DNA from: DATKMS01 sp041497995
GTDB taxonomy: Bacteria > Desulfobacterota > Binatia > HRBIN30
DNA: 60,569 nucleotides
Assembly: GCA_041497995.1 (NCBI GenBank)
Contig: JBGQHM010000002.1
Span: 1-60,569, forward strand
Direction of reading: 5' to 3'
Shown: one piece after another, positions 25,623 to 34,678 of the stretch
Layout: the number at the start of each line of letters is the position of its first letter
How positions within the stretch are numbered: the first letter of the stretch is position 1
Position numbers and translations under genes: made by a program
The notes under the pieces: generated by a model
Told to the model about the DNA's origin: nothing
Database searches by the model: none
The model's input: only the letters and a program-made list of their open reading frames with translations

Positions 25623-28094
25623 ATGAAGAGAAGAGAATCTATGAGTTTCTGGCTCGCGATTGTGCTCGTCCTGGGCGCATGCTTGATCGCCAAGGGAGCC
25701 ATCGCAGCGTCTTTTTCCCCCAATACCTGGGTTAAAATGAACGCGACTGGAGACGGTCCGCAGACTGACTATCCGGCTGGCCTCCCGGGCGGCCGAGCCT
25801 GGCTCCGGGTCTCCTACGATTCCACCCTTCAGAAGATTGTCCTCTTCGGAGGCTCGTCCTCCACGTACATGAGCGATCTGTGGACTTACAGCCTGTCCGA
25901 GAACGTATGGCGTATCCAACGCCCGCATCCAGATTTGACCGGGCCCTGCCGGCGCGACAACCACAGCTTGCTGTACGATCCAGTCCGGCATGTACACTGG
26001 CTCCTGTACGGCGCCTCCTACGATGACACGCAACCCGGTTGCTCTTCGGGTTTCAACGCTGCTTTGAGTCGAGAAGGGCAGTGGACGTACGATGCCGCGA
26101 CCAACAATTGGACCAAGATCACCGACGGCAGCGGACCGTTGCACAAGCGGCTCGCTCCCGCCACAACCTACGATTCCGTGCGCCAGGTGTTTCTCGAATT
26201 CGGCGGGCAGGCGGTCGGGGCCAACGTTAATACCACATACACGATCAACCCAGCGACGCACGCTGTCACGCAACTGAACCCAGCCGCTGCGCCGCCAGGG
26301 CGCTACAACGTGCAAAACGCGATGGTATACGATGCTGCGCACGATGTTTTCGTTCTCTTCGGGGGGCGTGGCACGAGTGGCACCGTCATCGGTGATACGT
26401 GGATGTTCAATCCTTCTACGCAAAATTGGACGCAGGGAACCCCCGCGGTTTCGCCTCCGCCGCGAGAGCTGCACGCCATGGTCTATGATTCGGTGAATCA
26501 AGCGGTGATCCTGCATGGGGGTCGCGACGCGAATGGCGGCGCGTTGAACGATACCTGGGTATACGATGTCGGCCAGAACAGATGGACACAGCTGAGCACT
26601 GGTGGAACGCCACCAGCTCTCTTTCACCATTCCGCGGTGTACGATCCCGTCAACCGCGTGATGATTGTCGTTCCTGGGACGCAGTCGAATGACACGTGGG
26701 TGTTCGCTTACCAACCTGGCGTGGCACCGCCCCCTACGCCGTCGATGGCCGCTACGCCAGTCCCTACGACACCAGCGGTCAATGCCACACAGACTCCTGG
26801 CCTCTTGCCCACGAACCCAAGCACGCCCGTGGGCACCGTGCCGCCGCCGGCTACAGTCCCGCCTGGAGCACGAATCAACATCCCGCTGAAGACCTTCGTT
26901 GTCAGACAACTGCCGGGGTTCGGCAAGGGGCCGTTTGGTTCGATCAAGCACGCCCGGATAACGCTGAACCCGTTGAACGGTCGCCTCTACGTTGCCTCGG
27001 GCGACTGGGTTGGTCCGTGTACTGGCGCGCAGTGCAACGGCGTTACGCCGCTCGGCTCGTACCGCAACGAGCAGTGGAGCTACGGCGTGGCCTCTGACAC
27101 TTGGGTTCGCGAAACAGACTACTGCCAGTATCCCAACCCGCAGCCGCAACGCCCTGACTTCAACGGCTGGGCGTGGGACTCGCTGCGGCGGGTATTCTGG
27201 CTGCATGGTGGCTACCAGGATATCGACAATCCGAACTACTGCACGCAGACGGCACAAACCCGCAATCAGCTCATGTGGTTCGATCCCGCCACCAAGCTGT
27301 GGGCCGGTCCCGCTGGGCGCACGCCGCTGACGAGCCTGAGCGGTGTCAGCATCGGGCTGGTGACCTATGCGCAATACGACGCGGTGAACGATACGCTGAT
27401 GTGGCTCGCCTACGATGGAGCCCGTTCGTGCATGCTGCGCTACAAGATTGCGACCAACACATGGACCAAGACGCGATTCAACACCGGTGACGCGGCCGCG
27501 GATGACGCGCGTCTGGGCGAGCAGTTCTCCGCATATGACGACGTGAACCGTGTCATCTATACCCTGGAAGATCAGACGGCGAACCATCCGGGGATTCGGC
27601 GACTCTACAAGGTCAACCTGGCCCTCATCGACAGCAATCCGTCGGCGGCGTTGACGTGGGAGTCAGTTCCATCGAACATTCGCGTTTTTCACGACCATGA
27701 GCGCATCGCGTGGGACTCGGTGAACAACGTCATTCTGTATCCGTTCCACGGCGGCCAGGGATGGGATCCAAGGCAGTTTCAAATGTCCGTTTGGCATCCG
27801 GGCAACCCTGGAACCTGGGAGGTTGTCGCGGACCCCGTGAATGGCGTGCCCGTCGTGACCGAGCCACCAGATCACTGCGCCACACCTGAGGCCGCCGCGT
27901 GCGTTGCCGGTGGCAACCCTGCCAGCGCGGGGCAGGCTTGCTGCTTGGTGCGAGGGAACCAAGTCGCCTTCGATCCGCTGCAAAATGTATTGGTTCTCTA
28001 CGGCGGGTCCGAACCCACTAGCATATACCTGTATCTCTTCCGCTACGGCAACGGATCGGCGCCTAGCAAACCCAGCGCGCCTCAGCTGCTCTAG
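25623..28094 (+). CDS. Secreted double kelch beta-propeller protein
   Basis: 823 residues from ATG 25623 (a second ATG is at 25641). A signal peptide runs to about residue 29 (LVLGACLIAKGAIAAS). Six kelch-like repeats of the pattern YD-x-x-x-x-x-x-V/I-L/V-x-FGG then D-T-W-x-F/Y-x-x-x-x-x-x-W fill residues 55-365. A Thr/Pro-rich linker lies at about 370-415. Six more repeats (residues 430-815) form a second propeller, with extra cysteines (CQYPNPQ, YCTQ, DHCATPEAAACV, ACCLV) that could form disulfides outside the cell. It follows sulfotransferase 1. Kelch propellers bind glycans or proteins; galactose oxidase has this fold, but I see no copper ligands that I can assign. The fold and export are confident, the ligand unknown. 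Confidence 0.87.
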   Translation: MKRRESMSFWLAIVLVLGACLIAKGAIAASFSPNTWVKMNATGDGPQTDYPAGLPGGRAWLRVSYDSTLQKIVLFGGSSSTYMSDLWTYSLSENVWRIQRPHPDLTGPCRRDNHSLLYDPVRHVHWLLYGASYDDTQPGCSSGFNAALSREGQWTYDAATNNWTKITDGSGPLHKRLAPATTYDSVRQVFLEFGGQAVGANVNTTYTINPATHAVTQLNPAAAPPGRYNVQNAMVYDAAHDVFVLFGGRGTSGTVIGDTWMFNPSTQNWTQGTPAVSPPPRELHAMVYDSVNQAVILHGGRDANGGALNDTWVYDVGQNRWTQLSTGGTPPALFHHSAVYDPVNRVMIVVPGTQSNDTWVFAYQPGVAPPPTPSMAATPVPTTPAVNATQTPGLLPTNPSTPVGTVPPPATVPPGARINIPLKTFVVRQLPGFGKGPFGSIKHARITLNPLNGRLYVASGDWVGPCTGAQCNGVTPLGSYRNEQWSYGVASDTWVRETDYCQYPNPQPQRPDFNGWAWDSLRRVFWLHGGYQDIDNPNYCTQTAQTRNQLMWFDPATKLWAGPAGRTPLTSLSGVSIGLVTYAQYDAVNDTLMWLAYDGARSCMLRYKIATNTWTKTRFNTGDAAADDARLGEQFSAYDDVNRVIYTLEDQTANHPGIRRLYKVNLALIDSNPSAALTWESVPSNIRVFHDHERIAWDSVNNVILYPFHGGQGWDPRQFQMSVWHPGNPGTWEVVADPVNGVPVVTEPPDHCATPEAAACVAGGNPASAGQACCLVRGNQVAFDPLQNVLVLYGGSEPTSIYLYLFRYGNGSAPSKPSAPQLL

Positions 28095-28337
28095 CTCGCG
28101 TTCTGTTGCCAGTCTGGAGCGACCATCATAGCCGGCTGCGCGACGTGGCGTCAGTCAGCATTTCCGCAGTGCGCGCGTGGCCTAGGGGCCGTTGCCACAT
28201 CAGATTTTCCAACCGCCTACGAGGAGGCTTTGTAGCGGTGTGGAGATTGGATAGGATCCGACCGGATGGACCCTACTCCCAATGTTCGCAAGGTGGCAGC
28301 TCAACGCAGAACTGATTGCATCGGGGGCATCACGCAT

Positions 28338-29804
28338 ATGAACGGACCGCGAATGATCGTCGTCGAGTTCAACGAACTCTGCCCAGCGCTGCTCGACCGC
28401 TTCATGCATGACGGTCTTCTGCCTAACTTCCGCAGTTTCTACGAACATTCGGACGCATTTATTACCCAAGCGGACGCCGAGCCACCGGCGCTTGAACCAT
28501 GGATTCAGTGGTACTCGGTACACACCGGCTTGAGCTACCAGCAGCACCGGGTCTTCAACCTCACCGACGGGCCCCGCGCGCGACACCGCGACATATGGGA
28601 CATCCTGACCGCACATGGCAAGACGGTGGCCAATTGCTCCAGCATGAATGCCAAGTCCTTACGCGCCCGCGACTCGTTCTTCCTGCCCGACCCTTGGTGT
28701 GATTCTGAGGTGGCGTACCCAGACGAGCTGAATATCTTCTATCGTTTTGTCCGGCACCACGTCCAGGAATACACGAACGAAAGCCAATCGCTCTCGCTCT
28801 CAGACTACTCAGCCCTCTTGCTGTATCTTTTCAGGCATGGCCTCAGTACGAAGACGATTGCTGCAGTGCTGAAGCAACTCGTCGCGGAGCGCGTGCGCGG
28901 TAAGGACGAGAGCTGGCGACGTGCCCCGTTGCTGGACCAGTTGCAGTTCGATGTGTTCCGATACTACTACCGAAGAGCTCAACCGCAGTTCGCAACGTTC
29001 TTCTCCAATAGCACTGCGCACTACCAGCATAGCTACTGGCGTTACATGGACCCTGAAGCCTTTTCGGTGCCTGCATCGAGCGCCGACTTGCTTCACTACG
29101 GCGACGCCATACTGTTTGGGTATCAGTCGATGGACGCTCTGCTCGGGGAGTTATGCGAGCTGGCGGATAGTGAAACCCTTGTGGTTCTTGCAACGGCCTT
29201 GAGCCAGCAGCCATTCACACGGTTGGAGCACATCGGAGGACAGAACTTCTTTCGGCCAAAAAATATCGAGTCGCTCCTCGGGTTGCTAGGCATCGGATAC
29301 CAAACAGTGCAGGCGGTGATGACGCACCAGTACATTCTGCACTTCGGTCCGGGGCAGAGTATTCACGAGGCGATGCGCCGCATCGAAGGTGTGAAGTACG
29401 CAGGTCGAGAGGTCTTCGACTGCCGGGAAAGCAATGATGGAGGGCTCTATTTCGGGAGCCAGATCCACACGCCGCCTCCGGAGGACGCGTGCATCGAGTT
29501 CGGAGATCAAGCCGCCCAGATCGGATTCCATGAGCTATTCTATCGGATAAAGGAAGTGAAATCCGGATTTCACCACCCGGACGGAGTGCTGTGGCTGAGA
29601 ACCGGTCGGCACTCCCAACACACGCCAAAGGTCTCGGTCCTCGACATCTTCCCGACGATTCTTGACTACTTCCGCGTCGAGCTGCCGGCGGAGGAGCGCA
29701 GCCCCTACCGAGGCAAAAGTCTACTTCAGATTCTCGGTGCGGGACAGACGAATGCCTATAGCCACATTTCGTCTGATCTGGGTGCATCGGGCATTGCGGG
29801 TTGA
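28338..29804 (+). CDS. Alkaline-phosphatase-superfamily-like protein with an altered metal site
   Basis: 488 residues from ATG 28338 (ATG 28353 also possible), 243 bases after the kelch gene. The order of elements is that of type-I phosphodiesterase/sulfatase folds: a first strand MIVVEFNELCPALLDRFM, LPNFRSFYEHSDAF, PPALEPWIQWYSVHTGLSYQQHRV (where the nucleophile loop lies in relatives), FFSNSTAHYQHSYWRYMDP, and a C-terminal LRTGRHSQHTPKVSVLDIFPTILDYFRVELP. However, the first strand lacks the usual Asp, and the position of the common DHG motif reads VVLATALSQQPF. It is therefore either a divergent enzyme with another metal site or a non-catalytic member. No signal peptide is visible. It sits between secreted propeller and sulfotransferase genes and could act on phosphate or sulfate esters of the glycan. 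Confidence 0.6.
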   Translation: MNGPRMIVVEFNELCPALLDRFMHDGLLPNFRSFYEHSDAFITQADAEPPALEPWIQWYSVHTGLSYQQHRVFNLTDGPRARHRDIWDILTAHGKTVANCSSMNAKSLRARDSFFLPDPWCDSEVAYPDELNIFYRFVRHHVQEYTNESQSLSLSDYSALLLYLFRHGLSTKTIAAVLKQLVAERVRGKDESWRRAPLLDQLQFDVFRYYYRRAQPQFATFFSNSTAHYQHSYWRYMDPEAFSVPASSADLLHYGDAILFGYQSMDALLGELCELADSETLVVLATALSQQPFTRLEHIGGQNFFRPKNIESLLGLLGIGYQTVQAVMTHQYILHFGPGQSIHEAMRRIEGVKYAGREVFDCRESNDGGLYFGSQIHTPPPEDACIEFGDQAAQIGFHELFYRIKEVKSGFHHPDGVLWLRTGRHSQHTPKVSVLDIFPTILDYFRVELPAEERSPYRGKSLLQILGAGQTNAYSHISSDLGASGIAG

Positions 29805-29905
29805 TCCGAGCAGTGAGTTGTTCGGCGACTGAATGCGGGTCGACGGCGCCCCGGTTCTACGCGGGGGCATCCAACCAAGACCAGCGAAACTCAACGTGAG
29901 CTGAC

Positions 29906-30802
29906 ATGGAGTCGAAGCCCCCTTTCTTTGTCCTCGGTGCGCAGCGCTCCGGTACGACGATGCTGCGGCTCATGCTCAATAGTCATCCGCATCTGTGTGT
30001 GCCGCATGAATCAAAGTTCATGACCACCTTCTTCCCCCGGCTCGATGGGTATGGAGATCTGTCCGAGTCTGCCAACGTTGCGCGATTGCTCGACGATGTC
30101 TCTCGAAACCCCGCCGTGGAGCGCGGCGGCCTCATTCGCGACAAGCATCTCATTCTCGCTCACTCAATCGCTAGCTATGCCGATCTCATCGACGCGATCA
30201 TGACCGAACGCGCCAAAGCCGAGGGCAAGCCGCGCTGGGGTGACAAGACACCCTTTTACACGCCGGACATCGATATCCTCTGGCACCTGTTTCCGGAGGC
30301 GAAGATCATCCATCTCGTTCGTGACGGTCGCGACGTGTCGTTGTCGCAGCGGCGGATCTCGTGGCTTCCGAACAGCCTTCCTCGTATCGCGGAAAACTGG
30401 CGATGGATGACGACGATCTGTCACAAAGTCGGGTCCGTTCGTGGGGCGAAGTACTTCCTGGAAGTTAGGTACGAGGATGTGGTGCGCGATACTGAGGCGG
30501 CACTGCGAAAGATTTGTGACTTTCTCGACGAACCCTTTGCGCCGGAGATGCTCGCGTACGAGCAGGCCGCGAGAGATGCTGTTCCGCCCGAGAGCTTGGA
30601 ATGGCACCTGAACTCCGTCCGCTCGCCCAACCCAGACAAGGCGTTTGCGTGGAAGCGCGAGCTGCCGGTCTCGGACCGGATCATCTTTGAGCAGCATGCT
30701 GGCGAAGCGCTCGAACTGTTTGGCTATGAGCTGGAACGGCATCCAACCACATGGGCGAGCCGGTTCAAGAATCTGTATTACGCCTTGGTTGTCCGGTGGT
30801 AG
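29906..30802 (+). CDS. Sulfotransferase 2 (PAPS-dependent)
   Basis: 298 residues, start ATG 29906. FVLGAQRSGTTMLRLMLNSHP near residue 10 is the 5'-phosphosulfate loop. PRWGDKTPFYTPDIDILWHLFPEAKIIHLVRDGRDVSLSQRR (about residues 108-148) contains the 3'-phosphate strand and Asp/Arg pair. YFLEVRYEDVVRDTEAALRKICDFL follows near 188. The length and motifs are standard for bacterial sulfotransferase family 3 proteins. The beta-helix protein gene starts within its last codons (7-base overlap from GTG 30796), so translation is probably coupled. It is related to, but clearly distinct from, sulfotransferase 1. Confidence 0.88.
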   Translation: MESKPPFFVLGAQRSGTTMLRLMLNSHPHLCVPHESKFMTTFFPRLDGYGDLSESANVARLLDDVSRNPAVERGGLIRDKHLILAHSIASYADLIDAIMTERAKAEGKPRWGDKTPFYTPDIDILWHLFPEAKIIHLVRDGRDVSLSQRRISWLPNSLPRIAENWRWMTTICHKVGSVRGAKYFLEVRYEDVVRDTEAALRKICDFLDEPFAPEMLAYEQAARDAVPPESLEWHLNSVRSPNPDKAFAWKRELPVSDRIIFEQHAGEALELFGYELERHPTTWASRFKNLYYALVVRW

Positions 30803-32001
30803 GCGGTTATTTCAAGCATTCATGTGGTGTGCTCTTGTTCATCGCACTGAGCTTCGGTGCGTGCGGTGCGATCGAGGCGGACAACACTGGGACGGGCGAG
30901 GCGCCGCCGGTGCACGTCCTTGCTGTGGGGCCTGGGGAAACGCTCAAGGTCCCCAGCATGGCCGCCAGAGTGGCCCGTGACGGCGATACAGTTGAGATCG
31001 CCGCGGGCACCTACTCTGGAGACGCGGCCGTGTGGAGGCAGAACGATCTTACCATCCGCGGCATCAACGGCCGTGCCCACCTCAAGGCCGACGGCGCCGC
31101 CGCCGAAGGCAAGGCGATATGGGTCATCAAGGGCAAGAACACCACCGTCGAGAGCATCGAGTTCTCTACGGCTAAGGTGGCCGACCAAAACGGCGCGGGC
31201 ATCCGGCAAGAAGGCCCAGGGTTGACGGTGCGCAATTGCTACTTCCACGACAACGAAATGGGTATCCTCACTGGAGCCAATCCGGACAGCGAGATTGTGA
31301 TCGAGCGCTCCGAGTTCGCCAATAGCGGGATCGGGGCCCAAAGGCCGAGTCCTATTGGGCACAACGTCTACATCGGAGCCGTCAAGCGCTTCACGCTGCG
31401 AGCCAGCTATTCTCACCACGCCAGGATCGGCCACAACGTCAAGAGCCGAGCGCTTGAGAACTTCATCCTGTACAACCGCATCATGGACGAGCAGACAGGC
31501 ACAGCCAGCTATGAGGTGGACCTCCCCAACGGGGGACTCGCCTACCTCATCGGCAACGTCCTTCAAAAGGGACCCCGCGCAGAGAACCGCACCATAGTAT
31601 CCTACGGCGCCGAAGGTCTGCGACACCCAGTCAACGAGCTCTACGTCGTCAGCAACACGATGGTCAGCGACTATCCGGGGAGCGGACGCTTTGTTTTTGT
31701 GGCCCCTGGCACTGAGCACGCGACGGTCATCGACAATGTCTTTGCCGGTTCCGGGGCCCTACTCGCGGGGCGCGGCGACACCAGCCACAATCTGCAATCA
31801 AACGACCCGGGCTTCGTCAACCGTGCGCAATTCGATTACCACTTGAATGCCGGCTCCCCAGCCATCGATGCCGGTGTCGCGCCTGGCAGCGCGCACGGGT
31901 TTGAGTTGATTCCGATCGCCGAATACGTCCATCCCCTCTCTCAACAATCACGTCCGCAAGTGCGAGCCCTCGATCTCGGCGCCTACGAAGCCCGTCGCTA
32001 A
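30796..32001 (+). CDS. Secreted right-handed beta-helix protein
   Basis: 401 residues if translation starts at GTG 30796; ATG 30751 in the same frame would overlap the sulfotransferase by 52 bases. The N-terminus VVGGYFKHSCGVLLFIALSFGACGAIEA is a signal peptide, with a possible lipobox (FGAC). From residue 50 the protein reads as a parallel beta-helix: VPSMAARVARDGDTVEIAAGTYSGD, LTIRGINGRAHL, VESIEFSTAKV, LTVRNCYFHDNEMGI, IVIERSEFANSG, FILYNRIMDEQTG and ATVIDNVFAGSG. It ends with LNAGSPAIDAG, the common closing motif of PbH1-repeat proteins. Such proteins bind, cleave or epimerise acidic polysaccharides (pectate lyase fold). The coupling to sulfotransferase 2 suggests its ligand is the sulfated product. 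No catalytic residues can be assigned. Confidence 0.83.
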   Translation: MVGGYFKHSCGVLLFIALSFGACGAIEADNTGTGEAPPVHVLAVGPGETLKVPSMAARVARDGDTVEIAAGTYSGDAAVWRQNDLTIRGINGRAHLKADGAAAEGKAIWVIKGKNTTVESIEFSTAKVADQNGAGIRQEGPGLTVRNCYFHDNEMGILTGANPDSEIVIERSEFANSGIGAQRPSPIGHNVYIGAVKRFTLRASYSHHARIGHNVKSRALENFILYNRIMDEQTGTASYEVDLPNGGLAYLIGNVLQKGPRAENRTIVSYGAEGLRHPVNELYVVSNTMVSDYPGSGRFVFVAPGTEHATVIDNVFAGSGALLAGRGDTSHNLQSNDPGFVNRAQFDYHLNAGSPAIDAGVAPGSAHGFELIPIAEYVHPLSQQSRPQVRALDLGAYEARR

Positions 32002-32320
32002 TGGGTTACGGCAAAGCTGGTGTTACTCGGTACTGGCACAGGACACCGGAAGTGAACCACGCGCCAATGGCCTACGAAACACCGGCGATTTTCCGATTCC
32101 GGTCTCCGGCGTACGTTCACAAGCTACCAAGGATACTCATGGTTTGGTGCACAGCGAACACAAGATCCAAGCCCTCATATGGCATAGAAAAGCGGGGCAG
32201 GGCTTCGGGAAAGATGTCGGTTGGGGTCGCACCAGAGAGCCAGACGGTCCGCGCGGGGCGGGCGGGCCATCGGCGGAGCTACGGCCGCATCCATGGCTGT
32301 AGACACCAGAGGCGCACGTC
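32002..32320. other. Intergenic region of 319 bases
   Basis: This is the longest gap in the window. The left half is visibly less GC-rich than the genes around it. A frame opening at 32001 stays open for about 109 codons but has no recognisable motif, no good ribosome site and shifts into the next gene out of frame, so I do not call it. I see no hairpin with a T-run and no tRNA-like fold. It separates the sulfotransferase/beta-helix pair from the second glycosyltransferase set and is a likely place for a promoter of region 3, though I cannot point to one. Confidence 0.6.
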
Positions 32321-33406
32321 GTGTCGGTGAGACTGTCGGTCATCGTGCCGGCTTACAACGCGAGAAACGTCCTCGACCGGTGCCTGCAGAGTCTGGTGGC
32401 GTCTGAGCTCTGCGAGTACGAGTGCATTGTCGTCGACGACGCCTCGACGGACGACACGCGCGCGGTAGCAGCGAAGTACGGCGTGACCGTGGTGGCACTC
32501 GACCGCAACGGCGGTCCGGCGCGGGCGCGCAACCGCGGCGCCGAGGCGGCGCACGGAGAGATCTTGGTCTTCATCGACTCGGACGTTTGCGTCCACCCGG
32601 ACACCCTTGGCCGTATCGACACGCACTTCCGCGACCATCTATCCACTGACGCCCTCATGGGATCGTACGACGACACGCCGGCGCACCCCGCGTTTGTATC
32701 GCAGTACAAGAATCTGTTTCACCACTATGTGCACCATCGGAGCAGCACAGAAGCCTGGACGTTCTGGGCTGGATGCGGGGCGATACGACGGGACGTCTTC
32801 CTGAAGTTCGGCGGCTTCGACGAGTCGTATGCCCGGCCCTCTATCGAAGATATCGAGCTGGGCAGCCGGCTGCACGCCAGTGGCCACCGCATCGATCTCA
32901 ACCCGAGCATCCAGGTGACTCACTTGAAGCGCTGGACGCTGTGGGGGCTGGTGCGCACCGACGTGCGCGATCGTGGCGTTCCGTGGTTCTTACTGATGTT
33001 ACGAAGGCGCTCCATGCCGGCAGACCTGAACGTGACGCGTGCCCACCGGTTGTCGGTCGCGCTGGTCGGTGCCATGCTTCTCCTCTGTGCCGGTGTTCTC
33101 TCCAATCGGATATTTGGATTCCCTCCCGTGCGTCCTTCGGTGCGCGCAGTGTCGTTTGGGCTGGGTCTGTGCGCGGCGATCCTGCTCTTCCTGAACCGCG
33201 ACCTCTACAAGTTCTTCGCTCGCAAGCGCGGGGTCGTGTTTGCCATCGGAACGGTACCGCTGCACTGGCTGTACTACACGTATTGCGGGGTGTCCGTGGT
33301 GCTGGCCGTGTCGGCACACGTGTGGGAGCGGCTGACCGGGCAACGGCTGGTCCAGGTGCCTACGCCGGTGAACCCTCGACCGACTGGTGCGAGTGCAAGA
33401 GAATGA
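32321..33406 (+). CDS. Glycosyltransferase family 2 with C-terminal membrane segments
   Basis: 361 residues from GTG 32321. The GT-A domain has LSVIVPAYNARNVLDRCLQSL, CIVVDDASTDDT, NGGPARARNRGAEAAHGEILVFIDSDV (the DxD equivalent is DSD near residue 87) and FWAGCGAIRRDVFLKFGGFDE with SIEDIELGSRLHASG, the ED acceptor motif. After residue 240 come three to four hydrophobic helices (LSVALVGAMLLLCAGVLSN, VSFGLGLCAAILLFLNRDL, WLYYTYCGVSVVLAV), so it is membrane-anchored. It likely adds a sugar to a polyprenyl-linked acceptor. It starts the second transferase set. Confidence 0.88.
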   Translation: MSVRLSVIVPAYNARNVLDRCLQSLVASELCEYECIVVDDASTDDTRAVAAKYGVTVVALDRNGGPARARNRGAEAAHGEILVFIDSDVCVHPDTLGRIDTHFRDHLSTDALMGSYDDTPAHPAFVSQYKNLFHHYVHHRSSTEAWTFWAGCGAIRRDVFLKFGGFDESYARPSIEDIELGSRLHASGHRIDLNPSIQVTHLKRWTLWGLVRTDVRDRGVPWFLLMLRRRSMPADLNVTRAHRLSVALVGAMLLLCAGVLSNRIFGFPPVRPSVRAVSFGLGLCAAILLFLNRDLYKFFARKRGVVFAIGTVPLHWLYYTYCGVSVVLAVSAHVWERLTGQRLVQVPTPVNPRPTGASARE

Positions 33407-33414
33407 GCCCTGGC

Positions 33415-33419
33415 GGAGG
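33415..33419 (+). promoter_or_regulatory. Ribosome binding site deciding the start at 33427
   Basis: GGAGG lies seven bases before ATG 33427 and twelve bases after the alternative ATG 33403, so it supports the inner start. Confidence 0.6.
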
Positions 33420-33426
33420 CTGGCCT

Positions 33427-34614
33427 ATGCGCATCGGCATTGACGGCGGTTGTTGGTTGAACCGCCGCGGCTATGGCCGATTCGCGCGCGGGCTGATCAC
33501 CAGTCTCGTTGCGTTGGGTGGCGCGGTGGAATATGCGCTCATGGTCGACTTCGACCCGGCCGATGCACCAGCCGTTCCCGCGGGAGTCCGGGTCGTACCC
33601 GTCGCTACCCAGCGGCCCGCGGCACGTGCGGCGGCGGCTGCAGGCCGCCGCTCCCTGGCAGACATGTGGGCGACCTCGCGCGCCATCAGTCGTGAAGGGT
33701 TCGACATCGTCTTCTTCCCGTCGGCCTACACCTACGTTCCCGTGACTGGCTCGGGACGGGTCGTCGTCGTTGTCCACGATGTCATCGCCGAACAGTTCCC
33801 CGGGCACGTCTTCCCGACACGCCTGGCGTCCATGTTCTGGTGGCTCAAGCTCTTGGCCGCGCGGCGTCAGGCCGATCTCGTGATGACGGTCTCGGAAGCG
33901 TCGCGCCAAGGAATATCCAGCTACTTCGGCATTCCCTCCGACCGGATCCTAGTCGTGCCGGAGGCTGCAGATCCAATCTTCCGGCCAATGCCGAACGGCG
34001 ACGCGATGCAGGAGGTGCTACGGCGATTCTCCTTGCTCGATCAGCGCTTTGTTCTCTATGTCGGAGGCATGAGCCCGCATAAGAACCTCGGGGCATTGTT
34101 GGATGCGTTTGAACAGCTGCGTCGAGATCCGGCCTACGCGGACTGCTGCTTGGTTCTCGTCGGCGACTACTCGAGGGACGTATTCTACTCAGCTTACAGT
34201 GAGCTGCGGCAGCAGGCCGAGGGGCTCGGCCTCGGCGACGCAGTGCGGTTCGCCGGCTACGTTGCGGACGAGGACCTCGTGTACCTCTACGGCGCCGCCG
34301 CGGTGTTTGTGCTGCCATCGTTGCTGGAAGGCTTCGGCCTACCCGTGATCGAAGCGATGGCGTGCGGTGCACCGGTTGTGGCGAGCCGCCGCGGCGCTCT
34401 CCCCGAAGTCATTGGAACGGCCGGACTGTTGTTCGATCCGGAACGCCCGGGTGACTTGTACGATGCGTTGCGGCGGGTGCTCTCTGACGCAAGGTTGCGA
34501 GAGCGGTTGCATCAGCTCGGGCCGCAGCGCGCCGCCGAATTTTCATGGGACCGGGCGGCTCGAAAGGTGTTCTCGGCGTTCTGTAACTTGGCTGACCGTT
34601 CTACGTCGCAGTAG
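33427..34614 (+). CDS. Glycosyltransferase, GT4 family (mannosyltransferase-like)
   Basis: 395 residues from ATG 33427; the GGAGG at 33415-33419 sits seven bases before it. ATG 33403, which overlaps the previous stop, is the alternative. It begins MRIGIDGGCWLNRRGYGRFARGLI, the opening of WbaZ/MtfB-type GT4 enzymes. It has VVVVHDVIAEQFPGHVFPT, DLVMTVSEASRQGISSYFGI, VPEAADPIFRPM, LYVGGMSPHKNLGALLDAF and PSLLEGFGLPVIEAMACGAPVVAS with the E-x7-E motif. All motifs are intact. It closely resembles the enzyme at 45816 in layout. Confidence 0.9.
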   Translation: MRIGIDGGCWLNRRGYGRFARGLITSLVALGGAVEYALMVDFDPADAPAVPAGVRVVPVATQRPAARAAAAAGRRSLADMWATSRAISREGFDIVFFPSAYTYVPVTGSGRVVVVVHDVIAEQFPGHVFPTRLASMFWWLKLLAARRQADLVMTVSEASRQGISSYFGIPSDRILVVPEAADPIFRPMPNGDAMQEVLRRFSLLDQRFVLYVGGMSPHKNLGALLDAFEQLRRDPAYADCCLVLVGDYSRDVFYSAYSELRQQAEGLGLGDAVRFAGYVADEDLVYLYGAAAVFVLPSLLEGFGLPVIEAMACGAPVVASRRGALPEVIGTAGLLFDPERPGDLYDALRRVLSDARLRERLHQLGPQRAAEFSWDRAARKVFSAFCNLADRSTSQ

Positions 34615-34678
34615 CTGGGCGGCTCGTCCTGCGTCAGGCCACGTCGCTTGGCGCGAACGTGTTCGTGGGAGAGGGTGA

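Noticed and set aside
25281..27587. A very long open frame (768 codons) on the - strand antisense to the kelch gene and the end of sulfotransferase 1
   Set aside because: It has no recognisable motif or signal, while the + strand frame has a signal peptide and twelve kelch repeats. Long antisense frames are common in GC-rich coding DNA.
28178..28198. Short hairpin (gtggc...gccac) after the kelch gene as a terminator
   Set aside because: Only five paired bases, a large loop and no following T-run.
32001..32330. A 109-codon + strand frame filling the largest intergenic gap
   Set aside because: No motif, no good ribosome binding site, and it ends inside the next real gene out of frame.
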